Assembly (NCBI GenBank): GCA_905480565.1
Contig: CAJQQW010000052.1
Coordinates: forward strand, 1 to 7,741
DNA from: an uncultured Halioglobus sp.
GTDB lineage: Bacteria > Pseudomonadota > Gammaproteobacteria > Pseudomonadales > Halieaceae
Direction of reading: 5' to 3'
DNA length: 7,741 bases
A program made the position numbers and the translations under genes. The notes below the pieces were generated by a model. It ran no database searches, was not told the origin of the DNA, and saw nothing but the letters and a program-made list of their open reading frames with translations. Below, in pieces: positions 1 through 7,146 of this stretch (the stretch's first letter is position 1; each line of letters starts with the position of its first letter).

Positions 1-56
1 AACTGCTGCTGGTTAAGAACGTGTTCGGAATAGTTAAATGAACCCTGGTTGGTCAT
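1..56 (-). CDS. N-terminus of an unidentified protein, cut by the window edge
   Basis: An open frame starts with ATG at 56 on the minus strand and reads MTNQGSFNYSEHVLNQQQ to the edge without a stop, giving 18 complete codons. A GGAGA-type Shine-Dalgarno lies about 9 nt upstream of the ATG, and a candidate promoter with a perfect TTGACA lies further up. These signals make a real start likely. I do not recognise the family from 18 residues; no signal peptide or motif is visible. It follows the crotonase gene on the same strand after a 126-bp gap. It may belong to the same catabolic locus while having its own promoter. Confidence 0.5.
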   Translation of the reverse strand, partial: MTNQGSFNYSEHVLNQQQ

Positions 57-79
57 TATTATTTTCTCTCCAGACTGCC

Positions 80-94
80 GATCCTGTCCGGATC
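80..94. repeat. Inverted repeat at the predicted transcription start
   Basis: The arms GATCC (80-84) and GGATC (90-94) are perfectly complementary with a 5-nt centre. The repeat abuts the -10 element at 95-100, so it would cover the start of transcription. This suits a repressor operator, but five-base arms can occur by chance. Confidence 0.3.
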
Positions 95-122
95 AATGTA
101 TATCTACTGATGCAAATGTCAA
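95..122 (-). promoter_or_regulatory. Candidate sigma-70 promoter for the gene starting at 56
   Basis: On the minus strand a consensus -35 TTGACA (117-122) is followed after 16 bp by TACATT (95-100), a 4/6 match to the -10. The predicted start of transcription near 88 leaves a leader of about 32 nt before the ATG at 56. The -35 is perfect and the -10 mediocre, so the site may depend on an activator or be moderate in strength. Confidence 0.45.
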
Positions 123-134
123 TTCATTCTCTTT

Positions 135-174
135 ATTGCCGCAGTCTGCGACCGTTTTTGTATCGAGCGGCAAT
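135..174. repeat. Inverted repeat just after the last gene of the cluster
   Basis: ATTGCCGC (135-142) and GCGGCAAT (167-174) form a perfect 8-bp stem with a 24-nt loop, 9 nt past the stop codon of the crotonase gene. On the minus strand no T-tract follows, so it is not a classical intrinsic terminator. It could stabilise the 3' end of the operon mRNA, or be part of the control region of the next gene, since it lies just upstream of that gene's -35. Confidence 0.35.
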
Positions 175-182
175 GACTTGCG

Positions 183-947
183 TCAAATATTTCTGAAATT
201 GGGCTTACGCTTCTCCATGAAGGCCGTGATCGCCTCGATATTCTCCGGTGAGCCCGCCTGCCGCATCATTCCCGCCTGCTCTTCATTGATGGCCGCGTCA
301 ATAGCCGGCAAATGATGCAAACGAAGAGAGCGCTTTATTTCCCTCAGGGCATTCACCGGCCACTGGGCTATCTCCTGAGCCTTGGCAAATGCATGGTCAA
401 AAAGTTCAGCATCGGGAACAACGGCGGCAACAACTCCCTGAGCCAGAGCCTCCTGTGCATCAACCCAGGCAGCGGTGTAGAACATCTCTGCAGCCCGCTG
501 GGCGCCTATATTAGCCTGCAGCATATAACTACTGCCCCATTCCGGCACGAGGCCAAGGCTCGCAAAAGGCAGTCGTAGTCGAAGACTGTCGCCGGCATAC
601 ACGATATCTGCGTGAAAGAGGCCTGTGGCACCACCGCCCACTGCCGCGCCCTGCGCTGCAGCCACCATGGGCTTATCAAACTCCGCCACCGCTCGTGCCG
701 CCGATTCAAATGGGTGCTCTTCGCCCTCACCCATTTCACCAAAGCTTGCAAGGTCTACGCCGGCAGAAAAATTATCCCCTGCCGCGCACCATAATAGACA
801 GGCTACTTCGTAATCCTCCGAAGCAGACCGGAAAGCGTCACGAAGACCGACCCACATTTCATTATTAATGGCGTTTTTCTTTTCCGGGCGGTTGAAGGTA
901 ACAACCAACACGCCATCGCGATTTTCAGTCAGGATTAATTCACTCAT
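183..947 (-). CDS. Crotonase-superfamily protein, enoyl-CoA isomerase-like active site
   Basis: This 254-residue protein has the usual single-domain crotonase length. The CoA-binding start (NRPEKKNAINNEM, about 19-31), the first oxyanion-hole segment FSAGVDL (60-66) and the second, GAAVGGGATG (100-109), are clear. The two glutamates of enoyl-CoA hydratase are missing: the GGGCE position reads GGGAT (Thr108) and the QPE position reads LPF. Instead, a PFASLGLVPEWGSS segment (127-140) carries Glu136, matching the catalytic-glutamate segment of peroxisomal-type delta3,delta2-enoyl-CoA isomerases (ECI2/PECI). I therefore infer double-bond isomerisation of an enoyl-CoA rather than hydration. The C-terminus FMEKRKPNF is typical of the superfamily. 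The ATG at 947 fits the family N-terminus, but its Shine-Dalgarno is poor. It starts 21 bp after the nitroreductase stop and is probably co-transcribed with it. Confidence 0.85.
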   Translation of the reverse strand: MSELILTENRDGVLVVTFNRPEKKNAINNEMWVGLRDAFRSASEDYEVACLLWCAAGDNFSAGVDLASFGEMGEGEEHPFESAARAVAEFDKPMVAAAQGAAVGGGATGLFHADIVYAGDSLRLRLPFASLGLVPEWGSSYMLQANIGAQRAAEMFYTAAWVDAQEALAQGVVAAVVPDAELFDHAFAKAQEIAQWPVNALREIKRSLRLHHLPAIDAAINEEQAGMMRQAGSPENIEAITAFMEKRKPNFRNI

Positions 948-968
948 GGGAGCACCGTTTTGGGGAAA

Positions 969-1643
969 TCAGGAATGGAAGGTTACAGCATCTGCGACAC
1001 CCGCCCTGTCGGTATTACAGGCATTTGCAGGAGCGTCCAGATCGGGGTACCCGAAGGAAATACCGAAAATCAATTTGTTGTCCGGTGAAATATCAAGCTG
1101 CTCTCGAACGTAATCTGCCTGGAAACTCAGTGCTGTCTGGGGGCAACTACCCATACCGTGCGCCGTTAGCGTCAGCATAACGCTCTGGGCATACATACCC
1201 AAGTCTGCGGCCTCGCGCAGGCCGAACGGCTCAGGCAGGAAAAGGAAAGCCACGTGAGGCGCATCAAAAAAGGTAAAGTTACGCATGAACTGATCGTGGC
1301 GCCTGGACTTGTCCTCACGAGCAATACCGACCGAATCGTAGAGTGCCTGCGCGGCGCCATACTGGCGTTCCTTATAAACCCCTTCGTAGACACCATCGTA
1401 AGGAAAATCCATGCTGAAATTACCGCTCATAAAGCGGTCAGGCATTTCCGCGCGCAGTTTTTCGAGCTTCTCTCCAGAGGCAACATGGGTCACCCACGGC
1501 TGAGTATTGCAGTTACTAGGTGCCTGCTGCGCAACGGCGAACACCTTCTCCAGGGTGGCGCTGTCGGCCTGCCGCGGCAGGAAGGCTCGCAAGGAGCGAC
1601 GCCCGGCGACGATCCTGTCAAAAGTTTCGGATTGGTCGGTCAT
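969..1643 (-). CDS. Nitroreductase-family FMN flavoprotein
   Basis: This 224-residue protein has the length and FMN-site pattern of the nitroreductase fold. Phosphate-binding RRSLR lies at 15-19, and the APSNCNTQPW segment at 41-50 is the family's characteristic N-terminal signature. GMGSCPQTAL (163-172) and FGISFGYPD (193-201) form the C-terminal FMN contact region. Members are homodimers using NAD(P)H to reduce nitro groups, quinones, enones or, in some branches, to do unrelated oxidative chemistry. No signal peptide is seen, so it should be cytosolic. It lies between two crotonases in an acyl-CoA cluster, so its natural substrate is more likely an alpha,beta-unsaturated or ring-ketone intermediate than a nitro compound; that is inference. 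The ATG at 1643 has only a weak purine-rich Shine-Dalgarno (AGAGA). Confidence 0.85.
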   Translation of the reverse strand: MTDQSETFDRIVAGRRSLRAFLPRQADSATLEKVFAVAQQAPSNCNTQPWVTHVASGEKLEKLRAEMPDRFMSGNFSMDFPYDGVYEGVYKERQYGAAQALYDSVGIAREDKSRRHDQFMRNFTFFDAPHVAFLFLPEPFGLREAADLGMYAQSVMLTLTAHGMGSCPQTALSFQADYVREQLDISPDNKLIFGISFGYPDLDAPANACNTDRAGVADAVTFHS

Positions 1644-1684
1644 GGCTTTGTTTCTCTACTGGTGGACAAAAACAAATACGGGAA

Positions 1685-1714
1685 TTTATAGCCAGGACTT
1701 GAACCTCACATCAA
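1685..1714 (-). promoter_or_regulatory. Weak internal promoter candidate before the nitroreductase gene
   Basis: On the minus strand TTGATG (1709-1714, 4/6) is spaced 18 bp from TATAAA (1685-1690, 5/6) in the 67-bp gap between the crotonase stop and the nitroreductase start. The -35 overlaps the end of the upstream gene. It could give extra expression of the last two genes. Matches of this quality arise by chance in AT-richer gaps. Confidence 0.25.
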
Positions 1715-2529
1715 TTACCCGTGAAGTTCGCCTTGCGCTTCTCCTTGAATGCTTTCATTCCCTCTTTTGCGTCTGCCGAGGCAAAGACAGGGTTGGCCAG
1801 CTCATCGGACTGCAGCATAGCCTGTGATTCTTCGACGTCCGTCTGAATCTCGCGCAAAGACCGCGTAATCGCCCTCAGCGCCAACGGCCCGGTCTGCGCA
1901 ATTTGATCAGCGATTTTTTTAGCCTCGACGAGCGTTTCGCCTGCGGGCACCAGCCGGTTCACAAGGCCCCAGTCGAGCGCCTCCCGAGCCGTTACATGAC
2001 GCCCAAGCAGCACGATTTCCGCTGCCAAGCAGTAGGGGATTTGGCGCGGCAGACGAATACTGGAGCCCGCCATAGGGTATAACCCCCGCGCTACTTCGGT
2101 CACGCCAAAAGTGGCATTCTCTGCGGCGACCCGAATATCGGTACCCGCTAATATCTCAGTGCCACCGGCAAGGGCATAGCCTTCCACAGCAAGAATCAGC
2201 GGCTTACTGGGGCGATTATCTCGCAGCAGGGCCTGCCAGTGCACATTGGGCACTTCTCCCATCAGGTTCATGAACTCTTCTGTAGAGCCGTGATCGCCGT
2301 CTGCCCCTGCTTTCAAATCCATGCCAGCGCAAAAAGTATCGCCGTTCGCGGTCAAAATCGCACACATCAGCGAGTCGTCCTCATCCAGACGGCGCCAAGC
2401 CTTGTACATACCCAAAAGCATCTCCGGGCTGAACGCATTTTTAGCTTCAGGCCGATTGAGCGTGACAATTAAGGTCTTGCCTTCCTGCTCTACGATACAG
2501 TTTTTTGTACTGATATCGAGTTCTGCCAT
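1711..2529 (-). CDS. Enoyl-CoA hydratase, EchA19-like
   Basis: This 272-residue crotonase keeps both catalytic glutamates of hydratases: Glu125 in AGGTE (121-125) and Glu145 in FGVTE (141-145). The oxyanion-hole segments FCAGMDLKAG (66-75) and GYALAGGTE are intact. The whole protein, especially AGGTEILAGTDIRVA and the GLYPMAGSS segment, recalls mycobacterial EchA19, a hydratase acting on steroid side-chain enoyl-CoAs. It probably hydrates the 2-enoyl-CoA to a 3-hydroxyacyl-CoA ready for retro-aldol cleavage. An upstream in-frame ATG at 2694 would add 55 residues. I chose the ATG at 2529 because AGGAG (2537-2541) lies 7 nt before it, the family alignment begins there, and the longer form would overlap the end of the synthetase gene. 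The gap to that gene is 61 bp, consistent with one transcript. Confidence 0.9.
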   Translation of the reverse strand: MAELDISTKNCIVEQEGKTLIVTLNRPEAKNAFSPEMLLGMYKAWRRLDEDDSLMCAILTANGDTFCAGMDLKAGADGDHGSTEEFMNLMGEVPNVHWQALLRDNRPSKPLILAVEGYALAGGTEILAGTDIRVAAENATFGVTEVARGLYPMAGSSIRLPRQIPYCLAAEIVLLGRHVTAREALDWGLVNRLVPAGETLVEAKKIADQIAQTGPLALRAITRSLREIQTDVEESQAMLQSDELANPVFASADAKEGMKAFKEKRKANFTGN

Positions 2530-2590
2530 AGTGTGGCTCCTGCTTAAATGGTCTTGTTGAAACGCTGCCGACCTGCGCCAGGCAGTAGTA

Positions 2591-4225
2591 TCAGGCGATC
2601 TTGTACTCGCCAGATACGGCAATTTCCTTCGCTTTAGGATAGGCCGGTTTGCCACTGGGCGCACGAGGGATCTCCGGTACAATGTGAAGCTCACGAGGCA
2701 CCTTGTAACCTGCTACGTGTTTTCGTGCCTCTTCCTGTATTGAATCCAGGCTGAGCACACTCCCCTTCCGCGCAGCCACCACCGCCGTGACCTTACTGCC
2801 GAAACGATCATCCGGAGTATCGACCACAAGACAATCAAATACATCCGGATGCGCCTTGACGGCTTCTTCGACCTCCTCCGGAAAGATTTTCTCGCCGCCC
2901 GAGTTAATGCAGTTGGATCCCCGTCCGTACACAGTAATTGAGCCATCTTCCTCGAGACGCGCTTCATCACCCGTCAACAACCATGTCTTACCGTCGACGT
3001 CGACAAAAGTCTTGGCAGTTTTCTCTGGATCATTGTAATAACCAACAGGGATGTGACCCGATCGGGCAAAAATACCTGTCTCACCGGTCTTAACATGAGC
3101 GTGGGGCATGCCTTCTTCATCAGTAATCACATCCATGAAATCGGATTGGGCGACATTGCCCAATCCTTTCACCTCAGATTTTTTTTCACCACTGTCAAAG
3201 CCCATGTTGCCAGATTCTGAAGAGCCAAAAGAATTCATGATAATGACGTTCGGAAATCGTTCTTTAAACTCGGCCTGAGATGAGGCAGAGAACACCGCGC
3301 CGCCGGAACCTATGCTGAATACGCTGGAAAGGTCCCAGCGATCCGCGTTATCTCTTAGCGCATCCAAAAGGGGAATCGCCATGGCATCGCCGACAATCGA
3401 TAGCGAGTTCACCTTCTCTTTTTCTACAATGCCCCAAACTTCGACACCATCCAGTGAACGTTGCGGATTAAGGACGACACAGTTCCCGCCTAACATCTGA
3501 ATAATCGCGTACCACCAGCAGGCGCCATGCATGAGAGGCGCCAGTGCCATACCCACGATCGCAAAGTCGCCGATACGACCAGCGATCTGCTCCGGCTCGG
3601 TAATGGGGCCGTCAGGATGGAACCAGCCCCCGCCGCCTAGTGCCGCATAAAACAGGTTCTTATGCGGCCACATCACACCTTTCGGCATGCCTGTGGTGCC
3701 GCCGGTATACAGCAGGAATAGGTCATCATCTGCCCGCTCTTCGAAATCACGCGCATCGGACTGATCAGACATTGATGACTCATACTCGATGGAGTTTATT
3801 GTCGAAGGATCTTCGCCAGACTCGTCACTCACATAGATCAGTGTCTTGAGGTCAGGTGCTGAACCCTTCACCTCCGCAATGTGCGGCGAGAACTCCTCGT
3901 GGTGTATGCAAGCGACCATGTCGGCATTGTCAAAAATATAGAGCAGCTCTTCTTGCACGTAACGATAATTTACGTTGATCGGCACCGCACGTATTTTGAA
4001 ACACGCCATCATGCCCTCAAGATACTCATTGCAATTATACAAGTAGAGCCCTACATGATCGCCAGGGCCGACGCCGCGCGACGCCAGGTAGTGGGCGAGC
4101 TTGTTGGCGCGCTGCTCCAACTCGGCGAATGTCGCTCGCTGATCGCCACACACCAGGGCGGAGCGGCCCGGCACCTTGTCCGCAACCATTTCGAAAAGGT
4201 CTGCAATATTGCAATGCTTAGCCAT
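2591..4225 (-). CDS. Acyl-CoA synthetase (AMP-forming), FadD19-like
   Basis: This 544-residue ANL-superfamily ligase activates a carboxylic acid to its CoA thioester with ATP. The P-loop YTGGTTGMPKG is at 173-183, the SFGSSESG motif at 332-339, the TGD ATP-ribose motif at 418-420, the YGRGSNCINSGGEKIFPEEVE hinge region at about 433-453, and the catalytic lysine in PSGKPAY at Lys526. All core elements are intact, and the length is normal. Segments such as FLLYTGGTTG and SINSGGEK-like INSGGEK, followed by the PSGKP rather than SGKIxR ending, recall mycobacterial FadD19/FadD3-type steroid ligases; from memory FadD19 is the closer. The likely substrate is a sterol or bile-acid side-chain carboxylate. 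The ATG at 4225 is preceded by a strong GGGAGGA (4232-4238). The gene lies 159 bp after the thiolase-like gene, across a hairpin that may reduce readthrough. Confidence 0.9.
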   Translation of the reverse strand: MAKHCNIADLFEMVADKVPGRSALVCGDQRATFAELEQRANKLAHYLASRGVGPGDHVGLYLYNCNEYLEGMMACFKIRAVPINVNYRYVQEELLYIFDNADMVACIHHEEFSPHIAEVKGSAPDLKTLIYVSDESGEDPSTINSIEYESSMSDQSDARDFEERADDDLFLLYTGGTTGMPKGVMWPHKNLFYAALGGGGWFHPDGPITEPEQIAGRIGDFAIVGMALAPLMHGACWWYAIIQMLGGNCVVLNPQRSLDGVEVWGIVEKEKVNSLSIVGDAMAIPLLDALRDNADRWDLSSVFSIGSGGAVFSASSQAEFKERFPNVIIMNSFGSSESGNMGFDSGEKKSEVKGLGNVAQSDFMDVITDEEGMPHAHVKTGETGIFARSGHIPVGYYNDPEKTAKTFVDVDGKTWLLTGDEARLEEDGSITVYGRGSNCINSGGEKIFPEEVEEAVKAHPDVFDCLVVDTPDDRFGSKVTAVVAARKGSVLSLDSIQEEARKHVAGYKVPRELHIVPEIPRAPSGKPAYPKAKEIAVSGEYKIA

Positions 4226-4278
4226 GTCTTATCCTCCCTGGGTGCAAGCGTTAAGTCCTGCCCCGTCGCTGGTACTTG

Positions 4279-4301
4279 AAAAAGGCGGGTGATGATCCGC
4301 C
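4279..4301 (-). terminator. Small intrinsic terminator-like hairpin inside the cluster
   Basis: Read on the minus strand, GGCGG (4297-4301) pairs with CCGCC (4284-4288) across an 8-nt loop and is followed directly by TTTTT (4279-4283). An all-GC stem with a U-tract is the classical rho-independent form, but five base pairs is short, so partial termination is more likely than a full stop. It sits between the thiolase-like gene pair and the synthetase gene. I found no convincing promoter in the 53 bp between it and the synthetase ATG. Confidence 0.55.
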
Positions 4302-4384
4302 CCAAAATTACGTTCCCGGGTGCCAAGCACTAGACTGCCCGATTGCCACCCCATGCCGCGTATGTCTCCGTGCATGGACCTGTG

Positions 4385-5548
4385 TCAGGCCTTTTCTGCA
4401 CCGACAACCCACATTGCAAAGAACTGCGCTCCGCCACCGTATGCGTGGCCCAGGGCCAGTTTTGCGTCCGGCACCTGATGTTCGCCCGCGTCATTGCGCA
4501 CTTGGCGCGCGGCCTCCGCAAACCGGATCATGCCTGAGGCACCAATGGGGTTTGAAGACAACACACCACCTGATGGATTCCAGGGAATATCTCCGCCATC
4601 GAGCAATGAGGTAGCGCCCTCCATAGTGAGCTTCCAACCCTCACCTTCAGGCGCGAATCCCAGATTTTCAAGCCACATGGGCTCATACCAGCTGAACGGT
4701 ACATAGACCTCCGCAACATCCAGGTCCTTACGCGGATCAGAAATGCCCGCTTGTTTATACACATCAGCGGCACAGTCGCGTCCCGCCTGTGGATTTACCT
4801 CTTCACGACCTGCATACATAGTCGGCTCGGAGCGCATAGCAACACCACGGATCCAGGCGGGAGGCTTGGACGACCGGTCAGCAAGCTCCTCGTTTGCAAT
4901 GACCATAGCGCAGGCTCCATCTGATGACGGGCACGATTCAAGATAGCGAATGGGATCCCACAACATGAAGGACTCTGACACCTCTTCCATCGTGATTTCG
5001 GGCAATTGCAGATGTGCCAGCGGGTTACGGGCACCGTGCTGGCGATCCTTTACTGCAACCTTGATACCGACATCATCAGGCGCACCGCTGCGGCGGATGT
5101 ATTCGCGGATAATAGGCGCGAAATAACCGCCAGCTCCCGCGTTAAGGTGCGTTGAAAACGGTTGGGGGTTGGACAGGGCCCACATCGCGTTGGACTCTGA
5201 TTGTTTTTCAAATGACACGGTCAGGACGCGCTTAAACGTGCCACTCTGCACGTGAGAGGCAGCGACAAGAGCAGTTGAACCACCCACAGAACCAGCTGTG
5301 TGTACTCGTAGCATGGGCTTACCATTGCAGCCCAACGCATCAGTCAAGTAAATCTCGGGCATGATAATACCCTCGAACATATCGGGCGCCTTGCCAAGAA
5401 TGACTGCGTCAATATCATCCCATGTCAGGTCTGCGTCATTCAGTGCGTTGACCGCCGCTTCACGCACCAGTCCCGCAATAGAAACATCATTGCGTTTGGT
5501 GGTGTAACTGGTCTGGCCAATGCCGACCACTGCTGCCAAATTAGCCAT
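4385..5548 (-). CDS. Thiolase-fold protein without nucleophilic Cys, lipid-transfer/aldolase type
   Basis: This 387-residue protein has the thiolase fold of the SCP-x/Ltp group. Where SCP-x thiolases read CATGSTAL it reads SVGGSTAL (87-94), so the nucleophilic cysteine is Ser87. The H-D-C-F segment is replaced by EVYVPFSW (280-287) with Tyr282. NPSGG (324-328) is kept, but the GHP histidine is an asparagine (SSNPIGASG, Asn333). The C-terminus has an unusual HAYGGGAQ (368-375) in place of the cysteine loop. Thiolase chemistry is therefore unlikely. Steroid aldolases such as Ltp2 share this fold and use tyrosines with a DUF35 partner. I infer a retro-aldolase subunit cleaving a beta-hydroxyacyl-CoA. 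The ATG overlaps the upstream stop by one base (TAATG), with GGGGAGG about 7 nt before it, which implies translational coupling and probably a 1:1 complex with the upstream product. By content and order it resembles Ltp3/Ltp4. Confidence 0.85.
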   Translation of the reverse strand: MANLAAVVGIGQTSYTTKRNDVSIAGLVREAAVNALNDADLTWDDIDAVILGKAPDMFEGIIMPEIYLTDALGCNGKPMLRVHTAGSVGGSTALVAASHVQSGTFKRVLTVSFEKQSESNAMWALSNPQPFSTHLNAGAGGYFAPIIREYIRRSGAPDDVGIKVAVKDRQHGARNPLAHLQLPEITMEEVSESFMLWDPIRYLESCPSSDGACAMVIANEELADRSSKPPAWIRGVAMRSEPTMYAGREEVNPQAGRDCAADVYKQAGISDPRKDLDVAEVYVPFSWYEPMWLENLGFAPEGEGWKLTMEGATSLLDGGDIPWNPSGGVLSSNPIGASGMIRFAEAARQVRNDAGEHQVPDAKLALGHAYGGGAQFFAMWVVGAEKA

Positions 5549-6615
5549 TACGCTACCTCCCCTTTATCGAGTACTGCCACCAGGTTGTGTTGCAAGCAGG
5601 GGCCCGATGTTGTGTGAGCGACACCGCGTTCAGCGTCACCGGCAACGATGCGATTGAACACCTCACCTATACGAGACAGGCCAGAGGCCATCATCAGATT
5701 GCCCGCCAACACGCCGCCGGAGGGGTTTATAGTGGTATCTTCACTGAGGCCAAGCGCGCGCGAGAGAATCAGCTCCTGATGACTAAAGGGTGCATATAGC
5801 TCCGCGACATCCACTTTTCCATCACCCATACCGGCGTTTGCAGCAGCCTTGCGGGTAGAAACGGAGTCAGTAAGATCACGCATACCCGGGTTGTGGCTTT
5901 CGATAATATGGTCGATGCCGCTTATAACCGCGTATGGCTTACCCCACGCTTTTGCTTTTTCCACCGTGCAGATCACCACCGCGCTCGCCCCATCGGAGAC
6001 GGGACAGCAGTCCGAGCGACGCAAGGGCGAGAGGTAGGTTTCCTCTGCCAGAATATCATCAGCCGTGACATCCCCCTTCAGCTGGGCATGCGGGTTATTG
6101 ATCGCGTTGCGACGCGACCGCGCCACGACTTCCGCCATATCGCGCTCGGTGATCAGGCCCTGGTCCAGCATCATTCGAGCCTGCATCGCTGCCAATGAAA
6201 TGGTATCCACCCACTGCGGCGCGAGATAGTAAGGATCAAGCTGCTGGGATAATACAATCGGCAGTTCACCGGGTGACGATTTTCCAAAACCATAGATGAG
6301 TGCCGAATCTGCGTGCCCCATACGAATTTTCAAAATAGATTCATACAGCGCCCAGGCAGCGTCCATTTCCACATGGGATTCCTTGATCGGCGGCACCGCA
6401 CCCAAGGCATCCACGCCCAAAACAAAGGCAAAGGCTGCTCCCTGAAGGTAGTCGCAACTGCCCGAACAGACAAAATCTACATCCTGGGCATTAGTAATAC
6501 CCACTTGCTCAAAAATCCGACCGAGCACAGGAATAATTAATTCAACCTCGTTCAGGGCCCCCGCATCGGACACGCAATCCGACTGCTGATAGCCCACTAT
6601 TGCAATTTCTTTCAT
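5548..6615 (-). CDS. Short thiolase-fold protein without nucleophilic Cys, predicted aldolase partner subunit
   Basis: At 355 residues it is shorter than usual thiolases (about 390). Start MKEIAIVGYQQSD is the standard first beta-strand. The nucleophile region reads SHVEMDAAWALYES (80-93); aligned on the ALYE helix, Glu83 falls where the cysteine should be. The H-D-C-F segment is ELYAPFSHQE (272-281) with Tyr274. NPSGG is at 297-301, followed by AGNLMMASG with Asn306 in place of the GHP histidine. The C-terminus PCLQHNLVAVL (339-349) resembles the SCP-x QHNL end. This pattern rules against ordinary thiolysis and fits a steroid side-chain aldolase or its non-catalytic partner. The ATG at 6615 starts 3 nt after the DUF35 stop, with GGAGG embedded in the last codons of that gene. 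Its stop shares a base with the next start. It could instead be a structural subunit only. Confidence 0.85.
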   Translation of the reverse strand: MKEIAIVGYQQSDCVSDAGALNEVELIIPVLGRIFEQVGITNAQDVDFVCSGSCDYLQGAAFAFVLGVDALGAVPPIKESHVEMDAAWALYESILKIRMGHADSALIYGFGKSSPGELPIVLSQQLDPYYLAPQWVDTISLAAMQARMMLDQGLITERDMAEVVARSRRNAINNPHAQLKGDVTADDILAEETYLSPLRRSDCCPVSDGASAVVICTVEKAKAWGKPYAVISGIDHIIESHNPGMRDLTDSVSTRKAAANAGMGDGKVDVAELYAPFSHQELILSRALGLSEDTTINPSGGVLAGNLMMASGLSRIGEVFNRIVAGDAERGVAHTTSGPCLQHNLVAVLDKGEVA

Positions 6616-6618
6616 TCT

Positions 6619-7134
6619 TTAGCCCTCCAGGCCTGTAACCGGCAACTTACCAATTTTTTCGATGGGCACATCGGGCTCATCGATCGGCTTGAAGTACTTG
6701 ATATTGTCCATCGCATAGTCCCACTCTTCCTCCGGCTTCCACACCGCCTGCACACGCTGACCTATATGAACGTCAGCGTTGTCACACTCACTCATCAGGT
6801 GAATAAAGGAAATGTTGGCGCCGTCCGGCACCAGGTTGGCCACTACAAACGGCGGCTCAATGGGATTACCAGGGATAGGGATGGATACAATCGTGAAAGA
6901 CTGAACGGTACCTTTATCGGCCAGCTCTACTTCTTCCTCGGTAGGCACACCGCAGCCAGCACAGGCGCCACGCGGCGGCACATAAACCTGCTTACACTTG
7001 GGGCAACGCTGCCCAGTCAGTACACCTTCTTTTACTCTCGCCAGAAACCGTGTCGGCGAGGCGCCAGCGGTAAAATTGTACTTGAGAAAAATTGGCACTT
7101 CGATGCCGGTGATTACTTCGTTTTCTTCACTCAT
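6619..7134 (-). CDS. DUF35 OB-fold protein with zinc ribbon
   Basis: This 171-residue protein has an N-terminal helix region, a rubredoxin-like zinc ribbon with Cys44, Cys47, Cys58 and Cys61 (CPKC...CAGC, followed by VYVPPR), and an OB-fold domain from about 70 to 150 (KGTVQSFTIV, PPFVVANLVPDGANI, GQRVQAVW). This is the complete DUF35 architecture. DUF35 proteins bind thiolase-fold partners: in ChsH2-Ltp2 of actinobacteria the DUF35 domain is needed for side-chain aldolase activity, and in archaea a DUF35 protein bridges thiolase and HMG-CoA synthase to channel acyl-CoA. Here it lies directly upstream of two thiolase-fold genes, so a complex with them is the obvious inference. ATG at 7134 has AGGAG overlapping the stop codon of the upstream gene, about 9 nt away. 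Confidence 0.88.
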   Translation of the reverse strand: MSEENEVITGIEVPIFLKYNFTAGASPTRFLARVKEGVLTGQRCPKCKQVYVPPRGACAGCGVPTEEEVELADKGTVQSFTIVSIPIPGNPIEPPFVVANLVPDGANISFIHLMSECDNADVHIGQRVQAVWKPEEEWDYAMDNIKYFKPIDEPDVPIEKIGKLPVTGLEG

Positions 7135-7146
7135 GACTTGACGCTC

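Noticed and set aside
140..160. CGCAG/CTGCG followed by a short T-run on the plus strand, as a terminator
   Set aside because: The loop is too tight for more than a 4-bp stem, and no plus-strand gene leads into it.
1691..1709. GGTTCAAGTCC on the minus strand, like a tRNA T-arm
   Set aside because: The flanking stem does not pair properly (TGAGG against CCTGG), and no acceptor, D or anticodon arm is visible in the short gap.
2565..2585. CTGCC/GGCAG hairpin between synthetase and crotonase genes
   Set aside because: It has a 5-bp stem with an 11-nt loop and no T-tract; chance is sufficient explanation.
2530..2694. N-terminal 55-residue extension of the EchA19-like crotonase from an upstream ATG at 2694
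   Set aside because: It would overlap the end of the synthetase gene, has no family similarity, and the ATG at 2529 has a well-spaced AGGAG.
3881..4279. 132-codon open frame on the plus strand
   Set aside because: It lies almost wholly antisense to the well-supported synthetase gene and shows no recognisable domain; it is a shadow frame.
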